Of a stretch of DNA of 64,000 nt, positions 45,283-60,120 are shown in pieces (the stretch's first letter is position 1; every line of letters starts with the position of its first letter). The notes below the pieces were generated by a model that had not been told where the DNA came from, did not search any database, and saw only the letters and a list, made by a program, of their open reading frames with translations. The DNA is from Certhia americana (Eukaryota; Chordata; Aves; Passeriformes; Certhiidae): positions 126,545,214 through 126,609,213 of the forward strand of contig CM031858.1 of the NCBI GenBank assembly GCA_018697195.1, in the 5' to 3' direction. The translations under genes and the position numbers were made by a program.

Positions 45283-48200
45283 CTCTTTGTTTGTTTAATT
45301 TATTTGCATATCTGTAATTTTTATTGCTCTGGATTTCCTCCTTCGTGTCAGCATACAGAGGATATACACAGCCTACATGGTCCCCACCTCTGGGCAATCA
45401 GGATGTACCCTAGTAATCTACCCCTGCAGTGCAGCCATAGCCAAGTGGGAACACCCAGGGTATCAGAGCTGAACAGCACTTGGGTAAACATGCTGTTGAG
45501 CTGTGATATTGCATAAATAGTACAGAAGTCTCATGATTGTGCATCACTTTTCCCTACTGACTGGTGCATTGCATCCCAACATTGTGTTCAGAGGTGCTTT
45601 GTATTCAGAGGTGCTTGTAGAAGCAATCACACTAAGTTCCTGCTAAACTGGGTTGAGATAAAAAAAGAGATTCAACTAAGAACTTTGTCTCTTGTATCCA
45701 GTAATCTGTGCAGGAGGAAAACATGACTGACTGAACTGCTTTTTAATGAAATAGAGAAAGCTCCATTTCCAGTTTTCTGGAAAGTGTATATTACTGTTTA
45801 GTTATATTCTTGTGCTTTACATGCTGTTATTTATATGTCTGTAGTGGACTTGTTTCCTGTTATGGCTTAAGGCTCTTTAGAATCAGTAGCCATCCCAGCC
45901 TGGGCAGTGGGGCAACTCTTCAGCCTGCACACCTTTGTGTGCTAAGATGTGCTCCACCTCTAGTACCTAGCACTCTCACTCTGGCAGGCATTGAACACAC
46001 AGGAGCTAATGCTTCTTACTGGCACTGTGTCACTTTTCTCATTTGACAGTGGAAAAGCTATCTAACCAAAGAATAAAAGCACTGACCAAAAGAGAGGCTA
46101 GATGGCTAAAAAGAACTATCTTTAGTTGCGTATTCTTGTTTGCTGACACTGTTTTCTGAGTTTACTATGAGGCACGAAATCACCATGTAAGTACCACCAA
46201 GTTACATCAGAGAACAGTTCCTGTTAAAAAACAGTGTAGCTGGTTCAAAGGCTGCCCATCAAGGCACTTGCAGAGGCAACAGGGATGCCTCAGGCTGAGC
46301 AGGGAAGAACCACCTACTTCTTGAATTAATATGCTAGCTACCAACACCCCCTGCTTTTCCAGAGGGGAATCAAGCGTGTCTGCTGTGCCTTGCAGTGAAC
46401 TTTTTAGGCTTGCCTCTCAGAGTAAATAAAACAAGCCCGGACTCACTTTCTGGTCCTGGAATAAGGTCATAACATGTCCTGAGTTTGTACAGCTGAACTT
46501 CCTGCATATTTTATTCCATACAAACTATTGAAAACCATCATCTTACTTGGTTTACTGAGATTTGGGTCTCTTGCAGAGAGTTCTAGCTGACATTTGCAAA
46601 AACCATAATGGGGAGCTTCCACTTGACCACAGTCAAAACCTTCCTTCTCCAGCTGTTAGCATGGGCACAACTAACACTTCCGGCACGTGCTTAGGGAGCC
46701 ATGTACAGCAGTGTGACCCAGGGCTTCACCACCAGCTCTATTCTTTCTAAATCCCCCTGGAGTGGCTGTGTGACACCTTGTCCCCAGTCTGTCTGGACAC
46801 AGATCTCCACAAGTTGGCTGCTGTGTGAGCACTACTGCACATGGCATTCCTGCACAACAGAGGTATTCAGACGTCTTACAAATGTGAGACGCAGCCTGGT
46901 GTCTGCTTTCTGGAGTTCTCTACTGAATTTAGCCACAGGTATTTACCCTAAGTTTCATTACCGGTGTCAAAATGCATCTTCTGGAACCTATTGCACATTT
47001 TCTTGTGCCTTTCCTTATTTGCAGAATGGTGCATTTTTGCTTGTTCTATTCACTGTTGTCTTGCATGTGGTCATTCATGTTGTCTATCAGCAGAAATTCC
47101 AGATTTTTTTGACTTTTGTGTCACAGAAGCCAGCACTTTCGTGAATGCTGTTTGACCACTGTCTTTGTTAGGTATGCAGTCAAACTAGAACCAACTGGCC
47201 CTGTGCTTTAAGCCAGGAGCATGAGGGTGAGATCAAGGATTAGAAATTGAGAGCCCTCTTCTTTCTCTCGGGGCAAAGGTTTGCAGCCTGGAAAACTGGA
47301 TATGTAGAGGGATTTGACTATATGCTAGGTCACATATCTGTTTTAGAGAGAGCACTGAAAGGTGTTTTTAGAATGCTGTGTTTTAACAGTAAGTCTGCTC
47401 CAGGGGACTGAGCCATATCTAGGATGGGAGCCTTGTGCAGAAATTAATTTCTGTTCCTAACTTTGCACCACTTTTTTATTTTTGTGGCTTTGCAGGACTC
47501 ACATTATGTCAGTATTTTCAAATGGATACTTAACCCCTTATTTAGCCATTTAAAAAGAAGTTTTTAATTTCCTTGAAGTGCTGACTACCTAAAAGATCTC
47601 CTAGTTAACAGAAGCTCCAGCCTCGTGGATCACTTCTGTTCTGGTGTTTAGAGATTTTAAAGCAAAACCTTTAGGAACAAGAGCTCAGGAGTAACTGCTG
47701 AGTCTTATTATTAGTCTAACTATCTCACTGGAATAACTATATCCCTGTATGTTTGCAGTTATTCAGAAGAACATGAGTAAGAGCACAATATATGTCACAG
47801 TCTTTTATACCATTAAGTTTTAATATATTGTCCTTTATAATTATAAAATTATTCTGTTGAATAATTTATTTGAATTCCAGCTATGTTCCTTTCACAACTG
47901 ACACAACTTGCTGTAGTATCACAGAAATGAGATTTCAGAAGTATATCTAGAACTTGATCTCCGGTACATAAGTGTCTGGTCTTGCAACTGCTTGAGCCAA
48001 ATATCTCTTCTCCACCTCCCTTGCATAAATCAGATATTCTCAAATGAGTTAAAATGTCAGTTGAGGAAAGAAATATGTCTACAGCAAATGCTTGGAAGCA
48101 GAACTAAAGGATTACAGGATAGGACAGCAACCTTCATGCCAGGAGAGCCGAGGAGGCGAAGCAGGGTACAGTGAGTGAAATAGGAAACAATTCTGTAGGT

Positions 48201-49072
48201 CTTGGCAGAGCTTTCTTTGCAATAGTTATCTGAAGTTGTCTGGAGGTTTTCCCTGAAGCCTTTCTCTCTCTTGACCCAATAACAAAAGAATTCATGTTAC
48301 AAACTTTGCTGTGGGGATATGTACAAGAAATGCAAACCACCAGATTGTTGGCTGACAGTCTTGGGAAATCCTGCCATAACGTTAATCCTGCAGGACTTGT
48401 TCAAGGGCTAAAAGCACTCAGAATAGCTGAACTGTGGCTGTTTCAGGCATTTCTCTTAAATATTTGCATTTTTACAGACAGAAGACACAAAGGATCCATG
48501 GAACCATAACTCCAAAATACGTAGCAGAAACAATCTGTATGATTTCATGAAGATAATTAAGAATAAAGAGTCTTGACAGGCTATCAGGCCGCACTTCACA
48601 AAGGCGCAGATCAATGCAAGAGCACACAGTTTGGTGAGGGATGTGCAGATCTGGCCTCCTCTGAGGAGTGCAGGGAAGCCCAATCACGCTCACAGAAGGG
48701 GCTGTGGATGTCCACCCTCCTTGCTCTTCCTCATGGGGACACTCCTGATAAGACAGGAGTGGTTCCATTCCATCGGTTGCTGATAGCTTTTTGCGCCACT
48801 ACTACCAAATCTGTCTTAACACATTTCTAAAGGGTAAATCTAAACATTTCCTGATGTCATGTTTCAGGGGTGCCAAGGGTTAGTATCTCCTTATCATGAG
48901 GAAGCAGTTTGGTTTCAAGGGACAGCCCAGATGACCAGATTGCCCCAGGCCTCAGCTGTCTCCTGGTTAACACCCTCCAGCTGAAGGATCCAGCTTACAG
49001 CAGGACAGGAGGGTGTGCTCTGACGTACCATTTCTAAAAGTACTGGCAAGTGTGTTTTGGTCTTTTATACTA
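45283..49072. other. Intergenic DNA, no gene seen
   Basis: Mixed composition; open frames up to 147 codons (46701-47144) show no known domain, no splice context and no supporting features. No classified repeat recognised. Confidence 0.5.
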
Positions 49073-49190
49073 GAATCACAGAGTCATTTAGATTGGGAAA
49101 GTCCTCTAAGACCATCAAGTCCAACCATTAGTGATTCACATTATTGCTTTGCTCTGGATGCTGAATGTCCCAAGTTCACCTAAGATTTAA
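49073..49190 (-). mobile_element. CR1 3' tip (minus orientation)
   Basis: AGAATCACAGAGTCATTTAG, GGGAAAGTCCTCTAAGACCA and TCAAGTCCAACCATTAG match the reverse complement of the CR1 3' end. Confidence 0.75.
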
Positions 49191-49734
49191 TTACATTATT
49201 CATGCCAGACATTAACTTTTGCAGTCTTCATTCACTTCTTTATCCTGTTCAGCTGCAGCTAATGAGCAGTTTGCTTAAGTCTCCAGCGGCAATAAGGGCA
49301 GGCCAAATCACCACCACACATCAAATCTGTGGCCTCAGAAAAGCGCATCCTTGTGCTCCCAGCTTTTCTGTGAAGAGCTGATGCTTTTGTGAACAAAGGA
49401 TTGAAAATGGTGATTAGGAAACTGTCTCATCTGGTGCTGACAAAGTCAGCACTTGGTCCCCACAGGATGGGCCCAGCAGGCTCAGCTGAGGCTGATTTCA
49501 ATGGTGTGGGCCTGGCCTGGGTCACCATGGCTGTGTGGCAGAGTTTTGGCAGAGTTTTGGGAGATACATGCTGCTCCCCCGCCCCTCTGTTTCTGGTCTA
49601 TCTGTCTATTTTCCTAGCTCAGTCTTAGATTTCCACCCTGGCATGGGTATGTGTATATTTATGAGAAAATTAAGCAGAAGTTACACATTGCCCAACACAA
49701 TGAATATCAGAGACATAATGGATGACCTTTGAAG

Positions 49735-49867
49735 TGCTCAGGGCCATGTTTCATGGGATTCTGGGCAACCTGGTCTAGTGGAAAGTGGCCCTGTGCATGG
49801 CAGGGGGTTTGGAAATAGATAATCTTTAAGATCCCTTCCAACACAGGCCATTCTATGATTCTATGAT
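49735..49867 (+). mobile_element. CR1 3' end with ATTCTATG tail
   Basis: Contains GGCAACCTGGTCTAGTGGAA, ATCTTTAAGATCCCTTCCAA and two copies of ATTCTATG at the end, the characteristic CR1 terminal repeat. Plus orientation. Confidence 0.88.
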
Positions 49868-50218
49868 TGTAAGATATTCCACCTTCTAGATTTCACAGAT
49901 TTGTAAAATGTGAGCAGTAGCTCTCCAAAGAAAAAATGGGAGGTGAAGGTAATGGATACCTGAAAGGGGATCATCAGATGGCAATAGATTGGTACTGAGG
50001 GAAGTGCTCATTTCAGGCTGCAGTTTTTACAGTGTGATCTCTTGGTTACCTCAGAGCATTGCAAAAGATTCAATGACTTAAACAGTCCAAAAAATAAATG
50101 GATTTTATTTGAGCTCTCTGTTAATGCAGAAAAACTTCAATAAGGCCTGCAAGGAAGCTAGAATACATTACCATAACATAGGCAGCAGTATGCCAGGAAT
50201 CCTGGTGGCATTTTTCCA

Positions 50219-50311
50219 GATCTTTTCTTTTCTTTTCTTTTCTTTTCTTTTCTTTTCTTTTCTTTTCTTTTCTTTTCTTTTCTTTTCTCTTTTCTTTTCT
50301 TTTCTTTTCTT
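50219..50311. repeat. (TTTTC)n microsatellite
   Basis: About 18 units of the pentanucleotide with one interruption (TCTCTTTT) near 50287. Polypyrimidine on the plus strand. Confidence 0.97.
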
Positions 50312-53300
50312 GAAATCACCCATTCTAATTACTACACTAATTTTCTTTTCCATCTCTTTTATATTGCAAATATGTCCTACTAGATGTCAATATAGTGATA
50401 GCTTTATGTCCTAAACTGCAATCCTGTTTGTATTTTGTTATATTTCTTTGCTATAAAGATAAGAGGACTCCCTACCCTGCTAGTTAAGTCTGGACATTTT
50501 GTGAAATGAGCTTGTCTTTCCTTGATAAAGTTAAGGATATTTCCTTTCCTTACTATTTCCTAGATTGTCAACCACTTATTCATTTTCTTTGTTGTCATAA
50601 TCAGGTCTAGTTGATTTTCAAAATTGTTTCTACTAAATGTTTTCACTTGTATTTTATTAAAAAGTTGTTTCTGAAGCAGTTACACTAAAGGATGAAGGGT
50701 GAAGTCTTTATGTTGGAAATGAACTTGAGACAAACCAGTAGGTGCAGCTGCTCACTTTCTGTCATCCTTGTGCACACCTGCAAAGGTTTTCAACTGATTG
50801 AACCCACAGACTGCAGCTCGGGCCCACTCTAAAGCTGAGAAATGACAGGACATAGCCTCTTAGAGACTTTTTCAAAGGGGTTCTAAATGAAAAATGTACG
50901 GGAAGCTGCTGGTCTGCCTAACAGATTTGTTCCCATTTCTCATGGTGTTCTGCTTGTGATCTGTTTGTGAAGTTTAATTCTTTTTTGCCATCACAAGGAA
51001 GGTAATCTCTTTGAAACCAGCCAGAGTGATGTACCTGTGTCTGTTCTCCTTTTTCCCACAAGCACCATCAGCTTTTTTTCTGAAGAACTGAGAGACGTGA
51101 AAATGATTATTCCTCTGTTCATGGCAGTTAAAGGGATGAATGATACTGCACTAAGGCAGAGTAAAGTGCTTTGGTTTCAAGATTGCTCATAAAGAAGGTA
51201 TCAATTACCTGAGAGAATTATTGGCCTCTTCATAACTGTTTTTGTTTCATTATGAACAGAAAGAGGTATTTTACTAGCTTTGCTTAATAAGGTAATACGA
51301 TGAGGATTGCAGGAATATCTGACTGAATGTTACTTGTCTGCCTTTTAATTAGCATAGAAGCAGAGAATGCTTATGAATACTGAGTTCCTCATTCTCATGT
51401 TCATGGATGAGTTCCCATTTTTTTCATGATTCTGCATCAGAGATTGATATTGTTAGGAAAATACACTTCTTTTTGACAAAAGGGAAACTTTTCTTCATCA
51501 AAGTGGAGGTCTAAGGCTAAGCTGAAGTATTGCATTTTAGCTGCTATGTGGTTATCTGCAGTTCATGCTCTCTCCTCTGCACTTTCAATTAACAATTTTT
51601 TCCTTTAATTCCAAGCCAGGAGAATAAGACTGAATGATCTCTCTTTTTCTTTTTTTTCCTCCAGGTGTAAATTGCTTGTGATATCTCAAAATCAGTTTCG
51701 TATGAAAAAATTATCCATAAATGTAGTGTCTGTTTTGGAATGGAATAAAGACAGGGCTCAGTACGATTTTACTGTGTTTCTTAAAAATGCATTACATTGA
51801 ATTAATTTAGAGTATTGACTTCTGTCATCATGCTTAACAAGCTAATGGCACAGGGCATCAATACTACACAAACTAACCAGGTATAATGTAATTTCAATCA
51901 TTTCACAGGTTCTGATTACTTGTTGCTACTACACTGTGGTAGCAAGTCACTGACCAAGGCCTTGGTGCTGGCCAGTTGCTGGCTACGTACATTGGTTAGC
52001 TGAAAAAGGTGGTCCTAGGAGTATGGCTCACTGAATGAAGCTTATTGCAGCAGAAGTAGTATTTTCTATTTAAAACAATTCAGTTTTCTAGTACTCCTTT
52101 GGAACAGGAATTTGAAATTTCTCTGTAGCGTACAGTGGAAGTGTGAAGACCTGTAAATGTTTACAGTGCTGCCATGTAGTCAGAGGCACGCGCATGTAAA
52201 AGAAGTAGCTCTATCTGTAGCAACATATGCTGCAAAACCAAGATAAAAGATAGTGTTTGCTGACATAATTTAAGGTACTTAATTTAAAACAAAAAACATA
52301 TAAATTACATTTAAAGGTTGACTAGAAACCTAACTTCTTTTCTAATGCTTTATGCTGTTCCTTGTGGAGTCTGACTATCTTCTTCAGACCTTTGCCACTG
52401 ATAGCCATTAAGTAATTCAGTTGTCTTTGGCTGGAGCAATTTCTGAAGCTGAGAATTGCTGTGTTTGAGAAATAGTGAAATGGGTGCTGTGAGTGGCTTA
52501 GATGTACAGCCTCACTAAGGTCCTTTATTTTACCATGGACACATGCCAAACAATTATTTATTAGATGTGCAGCAACCATCACACAATTCCTTTTAAAACA
52601 CTGATAGCATACCACTGAATTCTTACAATTCTTTTTCATTTCAGATTCTGTCTCTGGTTATCTTGTCCCTTTATGAGGGGAATTAGTGTGAACAGGTACT
52701 GGTTTACATGACAACATAAGAAAAGTGCAATTCTGGTGTTATTTCTCCCTGTTTTTCCTTCCTTTAACTTAGAGAAATTTTGGTATGAATATTGTGAGGC
52801 TGTGCTGGAGATAAACACCAGGGTTAATTTTAAATGGATGGAAGTGCAGGATTAGATAGTAATGGTGAACTCTTACTCGTGCACAAAAAGCCCATATCTA
52901 TCTACAGGATGGAGCCCTAACAATACAAAATTTCTTATGTGATGCCATAAACTCATACCCATGATCATGCTTTCAGCTCTCAAATCTCAACAGCCTCATT
53001 CAGATGAACTCCTGCATTACTTTGAAGTGTTCAAAAAAGCAGATGAGAAACAACATAGCTTTTAATTTAACTACTCTCTATATTATTATAATCAGGCTGT
53101 GATTATGTTTACCCTAGTCTTTAGTGAATTCAAGACTGTCAAGATACCATTAAGTTTTTCATTGCATAAGCCAACCTGTAAATAAAAACATATTTTAAAA
53201 TCCTAAATACTTAATGATAGTTTTATTCTTACAGAATAAAGAATAAGAAAACACTTTATAAGTATTGATTAGTTGAACTTTGCAAACCAATTATGACCAA

Positions 53301-56300
53301 GACAAAATTTAGAACTCTTGAGAAAATAACAGGTTTTCCTTCTGCTTTGCAGAAGTAATACAAATAACAGTGCAAAAAATAATCTGTGTTTAGAAGTATA
53401 TGATTGCATTGATCATATGTGCTGATCCTTGAAATTCCCTTTTAAAACATTTTGCTGCTATCTTTTTTTCAATGTGAATGATAAGTAATAATATTTTAGG
53501 AGCATAAAGTATTGTCTAATACTGTGTTAGAATAGTTCCTTAATATAAAAAGTTCTGCAATTATGAAGAATTATTTTTCCAGCCCCAGTTGGCTTTGAAA
53601 GTCTCAGTATGTCATGTATGGATTTAAGATTTCTTGGAGTTCTGATCTAGAATTTTCTTTTCTGATTGATAAGACAGAAGTGCCACACACGACTCAAACA
53701 GGTCTGAGAAAGTCCACATTGTTGTAAATGAAGTGGAAAACAAACACAAAAGGTGTGAACATTTCCTGTTACAAAGTAAATGAAACAACACAAGTTCACT
53801 AGCACCTTTTAAAGCTCTTCTTGAAATGTCTGTGGTTTAAATGGGCATTTGGGTAAAACATCCATCTAGAAACATAGGGAAAGATGGAAATATTTGCTAT
53901 ATCAGGATGAGAGGCAATCATCTCCACCTACTGAACACAAAGGCATGTTTTTTCTAGTCCTCATCACTGCAGCTTTGATAACGAAAGGGAGGAGAAGTGT
54001 TTTCAGTATGTCAGTAACCAACCTCCAGGAAAACAGTGACAATTGCCAAACTATCTGGCTTGTTGAAAGCCTCAGCTGCATCCAAATTCTTGTCTGCCTT
54101 CCAGTGAATGAGATAAAGCTAAAAACCAATTAACAGGATCAGTTTTTCTGGTTCTGTTACAAAGGAATGCCACAATTAGTGAGAAGTAGAAAAGCCACTC
54201 TGCACTCCTAGGGTCTGAGGAAACTGAGAAGGTGCTTGTGAACACTTGCAGATTTATGGTGGTCAGCTGAATTGCCCTGGCATTGTCAGGACTCAGGCTT
54301 TACCTTGGGTAGGCACAACTGCAGGGATTCCTGAAAACAATTTAGGGGTAAGTACACAGAGATGTGGACAAGCACAGCTTAAAAAGACATGCATTTTTCT
54401 AACTCTGTTGCTAACAGTTTGCAGTGCATGCCTTTAAAAATGTAGTACATAAAATGGCATTTCGAGGAGTGTAACCACCTTGTTACACATGGTGCAATAT
54501 TTACCCACAATAGTCCCATACAGCAAAACATTGATGGTATGGCCATGAATGCCACAGAGTTTTAAGGACCTTTTGTTTAGTCTAACGTTGCATATTGTAT
54601 CTTGAGGTTTTTTTCTTTTTTTTTCTTTTCTTTTTCCCTCTGGAATATAAACTTCCATTTTGGGAAGCATAAGAATTTCTTTAAATGCCATCTCACATAT
54701 GAATATGCTTAGCAATTCTATAGGAGTTAAGTAACTCTATGGCAATAGACTAGTCCTGGATTACTTGTACAATGCTTCAGCAACATCACGAGAGGAAAAA
54801 CAAAGTCTTCTTAAAATACAAGGAGGAGATTCTAAAATACAGAAACAGAACATGGAAATTATCATGTAATAGACATAACCTTAAAATTCTGATTTCAATC
54901 CCTTTTCTTTCTAATTCCTTTTAATTTTAAATCTGAATTTCTGTATTTTCAACTTAATATCTTTACTCTTGCAACATATTTTAAACTACTGATTCGAAAC
55001 AAACTATTAAACACTCAATCATGCACTGCTTAAACACAGCTGAAGTGCACTATCTCTTTACAACTGAAAGCAATTCTAAGGGGACACCCCTTTCTTATCA
55101 TGGCTGTACCAAGTGAGATAACTTCATCACTGACAAGAGAAAAGGAAGATAGTTCTGGCCGTGTGTTCCTAATGCCTGGGTGAAAAATGTATAATCCATC
55201 TCCTTAGTTTGTCAAGTTGGAATGTTCATAAAATCTAAAAAGCTGCCAAAGATAACATTACATGGAATGAACGTGAATAGTTTACAGTGTGCTGATGTCT
55301 ATTAGCAGGACTTTAAGGCACTGGAAAAACAAAAAAAATCTGTTATTTTAGAGATGGTTTTAAATTTTTGTAAATCAGACCTTGTTTCATTTTCTGAAGA
55401 CATTTAATGTGCTGGACAGCTGCTGGGGCCCTTAGTAGATGCTAATTTTTTCCTTCTTTGTTCATTAATTTCTTCTGGGTTTCCTTCTCATTTGCTGTCC
55501 TTGAAAAGCCAGGAGGAACAAAACTAACAAACCCAACCACCTTGCAGTGATCAGTATGTTTGTAGCTTTGAGGAGCTCCAGCTACAATTATAGTGGGGCA
55601 TCGGGTGATCAGGCTCTCTGAAAAGCAGATGATGTAGTATCAAGCTCAATGTACTTCTACAGCTGACCTTTTAAACATTTACCAGAGGTTATTGACTTTT
55701 ATACCTGTACCTTAAAGCCCTATTTCATTATTTAAATATGGATTTAGATTATCTAAATTAAGTTTAATAAGCACAGTCAACTCAATTTGCTCTTTCAAGG
55801 TCAGCTTTGCACATGCAGGGTTGATATTGCTTTTGTAAAATAAAATATCTGCCAAAGCTATCTACATATACTTCTTTTTTTTCTTCTTTTTTTCTTTTTT
55901 TTTGGCTTCTTTCATTGACTCTGCCTCTAAGGCATATTTCGTTTCGTCCATTGTGTGCTCTGAGTCTTGCTCATTAGTTTGGAATGGAAATAAAACTGCT
56001 GCAACATTTATGTTCCAGAGCAGGGTCCTCCAGTCAGCCTTGCAAAGGCATGAAGTATGGTAAAAACTTTATCAATCAATAAGGTCTTCCTGACAGCCAA
56101 GTTACAGATTTCAAGGGTTTTTATACTGTGCAAGCAGTTTTCTCCCTATTCACACCTTTTAACATGAGATTATTTTTAAGCATCTAGAGAAAAAAACACA
56201 CCTGACAGTTTATGCAGTTAAGCCAAAGTCACTGAAGGTTTTAATTCTAGGCACGTATATAAGTGCATCAGTCATAGTAAATCTGCACATCTCTGACACT

Positions 56301-56727
56301 GTTTCAAAATTCAGGTGAAATATATGTAAATACATCTTCTACTCCAGAGAGTATGACAGTGTTGTAAAGGTCTATTTCTTCACAGAAGTAACAGTTATAG
56401 GTATTCGATGCTTTCTGAATTTAGAGTATGAGCTGCCCCAGGTGTATTCAGATGTTATTGACATTGCTTATTCATCATTACCATTGATTCCTTGCTTACA
56501 AGCACACAAAAGTGTATTGATTTCCACTGCAGTAATAGGCACCTGCACGATGCTTAGAAATATGTACCTGGAGTTGAATTTGCAAGATCACACATTTGCA
56601 GAAAGAAATCTCCTTTGCTATCAAAGTAATAAGACTCTCCAAGGGGAAAAAAACCCTAGTCCAGAGTGTTTTCAAATGGGGTAATAGTGTAACTTTTGAA
56701 TATGTATAAACTTAGCACTGTAGATTT

Positions 56728-56796
56728 AAACAAACAAACAAAAACACCAAAAAAAACCCCCCAAAACCAAAAAAACTCTCCAAAAACCAAAAAAGA
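56728..56796. repeat. A/C-rich low-complexity (CAAA / CCAAAAA) block
   Basis: Irregular AAAC, CAAAA and CCAAAAA units over about 70 bp. Confidence 0.8.
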
Positions 56797-57848
56797 GGCA
56801 CAATTGGGTAACTCTGTTTAGAAAGTCTCCTCCTATGTTCCCCTCCCCAAATCAGCGAGTATCCTGAAGGTTTCCTACTGGGAAATTACCTTTTACCATT
56901 GACACAAGAACACTTGCCAACAAATCCTAATTTTAAAGAACATAATTTGGATCCTCTTTGACATTTAAAAGGTGTTGCAAACTGGTATAACAGAATTAGC
57001 AAGCATATCCTAATCTATGTATGTACTCCTGAAAAACAAATAGTCTTTCTATATAAATTTTTTTAAAAAGAGAATGAAAAAAAGAAATGTCTCATATCCC
57101 CCTCTTCAGGCCTCCTTTTTACTAACTTAAGGGGTTGTCTTTATCTTTATCCTTAAATTTCATGTGGAATGGAAGTCCAACACCAATGATCTCTTTGCGT
57201 CTGGAAAGTTTTCAAGTGAATCACAGAAGACCCAAAAATTGATCTTTTTTTTGCGTACTTAAAGTATGTATAAGAGACTGAAGGTCTCCACTGGCAATAG
57301 AGTATAACTTATACCAGAGGTCAGGTCACAGGCAAAATAAATAATTGAAGTTTTCTGTTTCTAGTTCTGTACCAGTACTGAATTAATGTCACTTTCCCAT
57401 GGACTTGTATACATAATAAGGAGACGTGATACATAATCCATGTAACTTATTATTGTTATAATTAAAATAAAAAAATATATTATAAAAATCAGTTTTTCTG
57501 TTAAAGATTGCTTTTCTGCTAAAGATTGCTTTTACCATTGTTGCCTTAATAACTGCAGCTCAAACTTGTCTTTTTTTCCTCCTTGCAAGGTGCTGTCTTT
57601 TAAAAAATGTTACTGGTGCCAAGGAAAACTGTTAAGAAAAGATCTCTGATTTGAATTTCTTCTGAATTTCTAACTTATGTATGGGCTTTTATGTGGCTGC
57701 TTGAACAGTAAAGACATTAGAATTTTCTAACCAACCTTTATTGATTCCATATGACTTCAGAATGGCATGAGAAACTATGATAAGAGAAAGGGTTGTAATA
57801 TGGAAACAGTGTAGTTTGCACAATCAAAATATGTTTACTTTTTGATTC

Positions 57849-57917
57849 AGTATATATAAAACAGTATATATATATTCATATATATATGAGAATATATATT
57901 CAGTATATATTATAACA
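57849..57917. repeat. TA-rich low-complexity block
   Basis: Repeated TATATA runs separated by CAG, CA and GAGA spacers. Confidence 0.85.
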
Positions 57918-60094
57918 GATGTGAGTTGAATGTCAAATTACAATATAAATCATTCTAACTTTTTAAATATTGTCCAAAGCCTTTATACTAAATAACTCAA
58001 AGGATAATTATAGTATAAAAATGAAGACTACAGGAAAAGCAGTAGATGCTCAGCCTTTTTTAAAATCCTTGTCAGTGACTTAAGAAATTTATATGTGGAT
58101 TTTAGAACATAGATTTGGGAAAATCACTAAAAAATAATCAATCGCTGTAGTTCTTAGTGGTGGAAAACAACAATCAGTGTTCAAGGAAATTGCCAATAAA
58201 TTATTAAATACAACATAAATACAACCAGCAATGCTCTTAATATGAAAGGAGGTCCGAAAACTGCTAAGTCCTACCAGCTCGAGATGTTTTGGGAATGCTC
58301 TCCGACCATTTTTGTACTGTTGGGAATCTTCACAGCAATCTTTTGGAGATTGATACCTGACTGTTTTAAAACTAAGTTCTGCTAACACATATGGGATTTT
58401 GCCTGGCCAAACTCTATCTCATGCATACTTAAAAGCAGGATTGCATTTTTAGTATCTTATGCTTGACAAGTACTGCAGCATAGTTAAATAGTTGTGGTAT
58501 TATCTATATTTGTAAACATTTGAACTGAGTGCACGGAGTAATTATTCTATATGAAATAAGGTTTATCATAGATTATGTAAGTCTTGCCTTGTCATCCTGC
58601 GTTGCAAAACTGGAACCTGTTGACATTTTCCTGTTTTTCTTTCAGGCTATTCTCAGTAATAGGAAACTACTGATATCTGCCTTTGCAGATGTCCGCAGCT
58701 GACGTCAGGAATTTCAGACACCATTGTGCAAGTTATGTTCTAACCTGTAAAACTTGTTTAAGTGATGGGTAGGGTATGACAACTTTTAGGTACGTCTCAG
58801 TCGTAGGTGATTGCAATTTCCTGTTCATTTTTTAGGGTGTTCAGAAATAATGTTTCACCTTTTCATTCTATTCATTCAATGAATAGAAAATGTTCAAAGG
58901 AAAATTAACACCACAAATTTCTGCTGAAAGACAGTTTCTCTTGCTTAGTCTCTGATCCAAGTCAGATTACTAAAATGATATCAGCCGTTCTGAAACAAAA
59001 TGTCCATCTTGAAGAACAGAAGTTTTGACTTTTGACCAGATCTGATATCAGTTATCGTTGTTCCTTAGGAATCATGTAGGAGCTAAGTTCCTTCACTCCT
59101 ATGACAGCCTGAGCACCAAATCATCTGCAGTTGCTCACACTCATGGCAGGGTGAGAGAGACCCCTCAGTTTCTCATCTGCCATCAGTTATCTGTAGACTA
59201 TGTGGGTTACTGTGAATTAGTTATACAGATAATATTAAAAACCTTCTACATGCAGTCAAGAACTATCAGCTGAACCTCTGAAAAAGAAAGTGACTAGTTA
59301 GATGGGACTAACTGAGAGAGATTTGGAAATGTATTTATTTGTGGTTTGTGTAAAACAGATGGTGCATTACAGCATGATAGAGGGACAATATAACATAAAT
59401 AAATTCCATTACAAAGAAGATGGAAGATTGGGGAAAGACAATTTTGAATTTTCTAGGAAAGGAATGAAGTTTGAGGGAAAAATACCAAAGGAAATACAAA
59501 TATTATCTTGTTAAACAGACACAATGAGAATATAATTTGGAAATATTAACATAGTTTTTTTTGCTTGATCAGATAATCAATATCAATTTTATGACTATGA
59601 AAAATATTCTTACTGCATGAGGTGAGCATGGCAGAGATTTGGTAAAATGATCTCTTCGAAGAGGAGCCAAGATTTTGGAACTGTGACCTTTTCACTGTCC
59701 CATCAGCCTGGCTATAAAGTAATTCTAGACTCTGGTTTAGTGCAGCAGATTGTGTGTGACTGACACAACAACTGGTTTGCTTCTTGAAACCCAACACAAC
59801 TGGCTTATGATTCCTGCCATTACTGTTTTCTGTTTCTACATCCCTAAGTGTACTTCAACTTTCACCTAGGATCCTATCACTGTTGTTAAAATATTTAATT
59901 GCAAGTATTTCTTAATTAAAAGTCTAACCTGCTAGTTCTTACAACTTCAAATAAAAACCTGTAAACTCCGCTTTTTTCCCTTTCTGCATGAATGCAGGGA
60001 GTAAGGTTAATGTTATGAAGGAGCTCTTGACCTCATGCAAAGTCCGTGAGCCAGGATTCAAAGAAAAAGAGTCCAAGGGTATTTTTTAATAAAC

Positions 60095-60120
60095 TTTTTT
60101 TTTTTTTTTTTTTTTTTTTT
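60095..60120. repeat. Poly(T) tract
   Basis: Twenty-six consecutive T. No element with a target-site duplication is evident beside it. Confidence 0.9.

Noticed and set aside
46701..47144. 147-codon plus-strand open frame
   Set aside because: No similarity to a known family, no promoter or splice context, and hydrophobic low-information composition.
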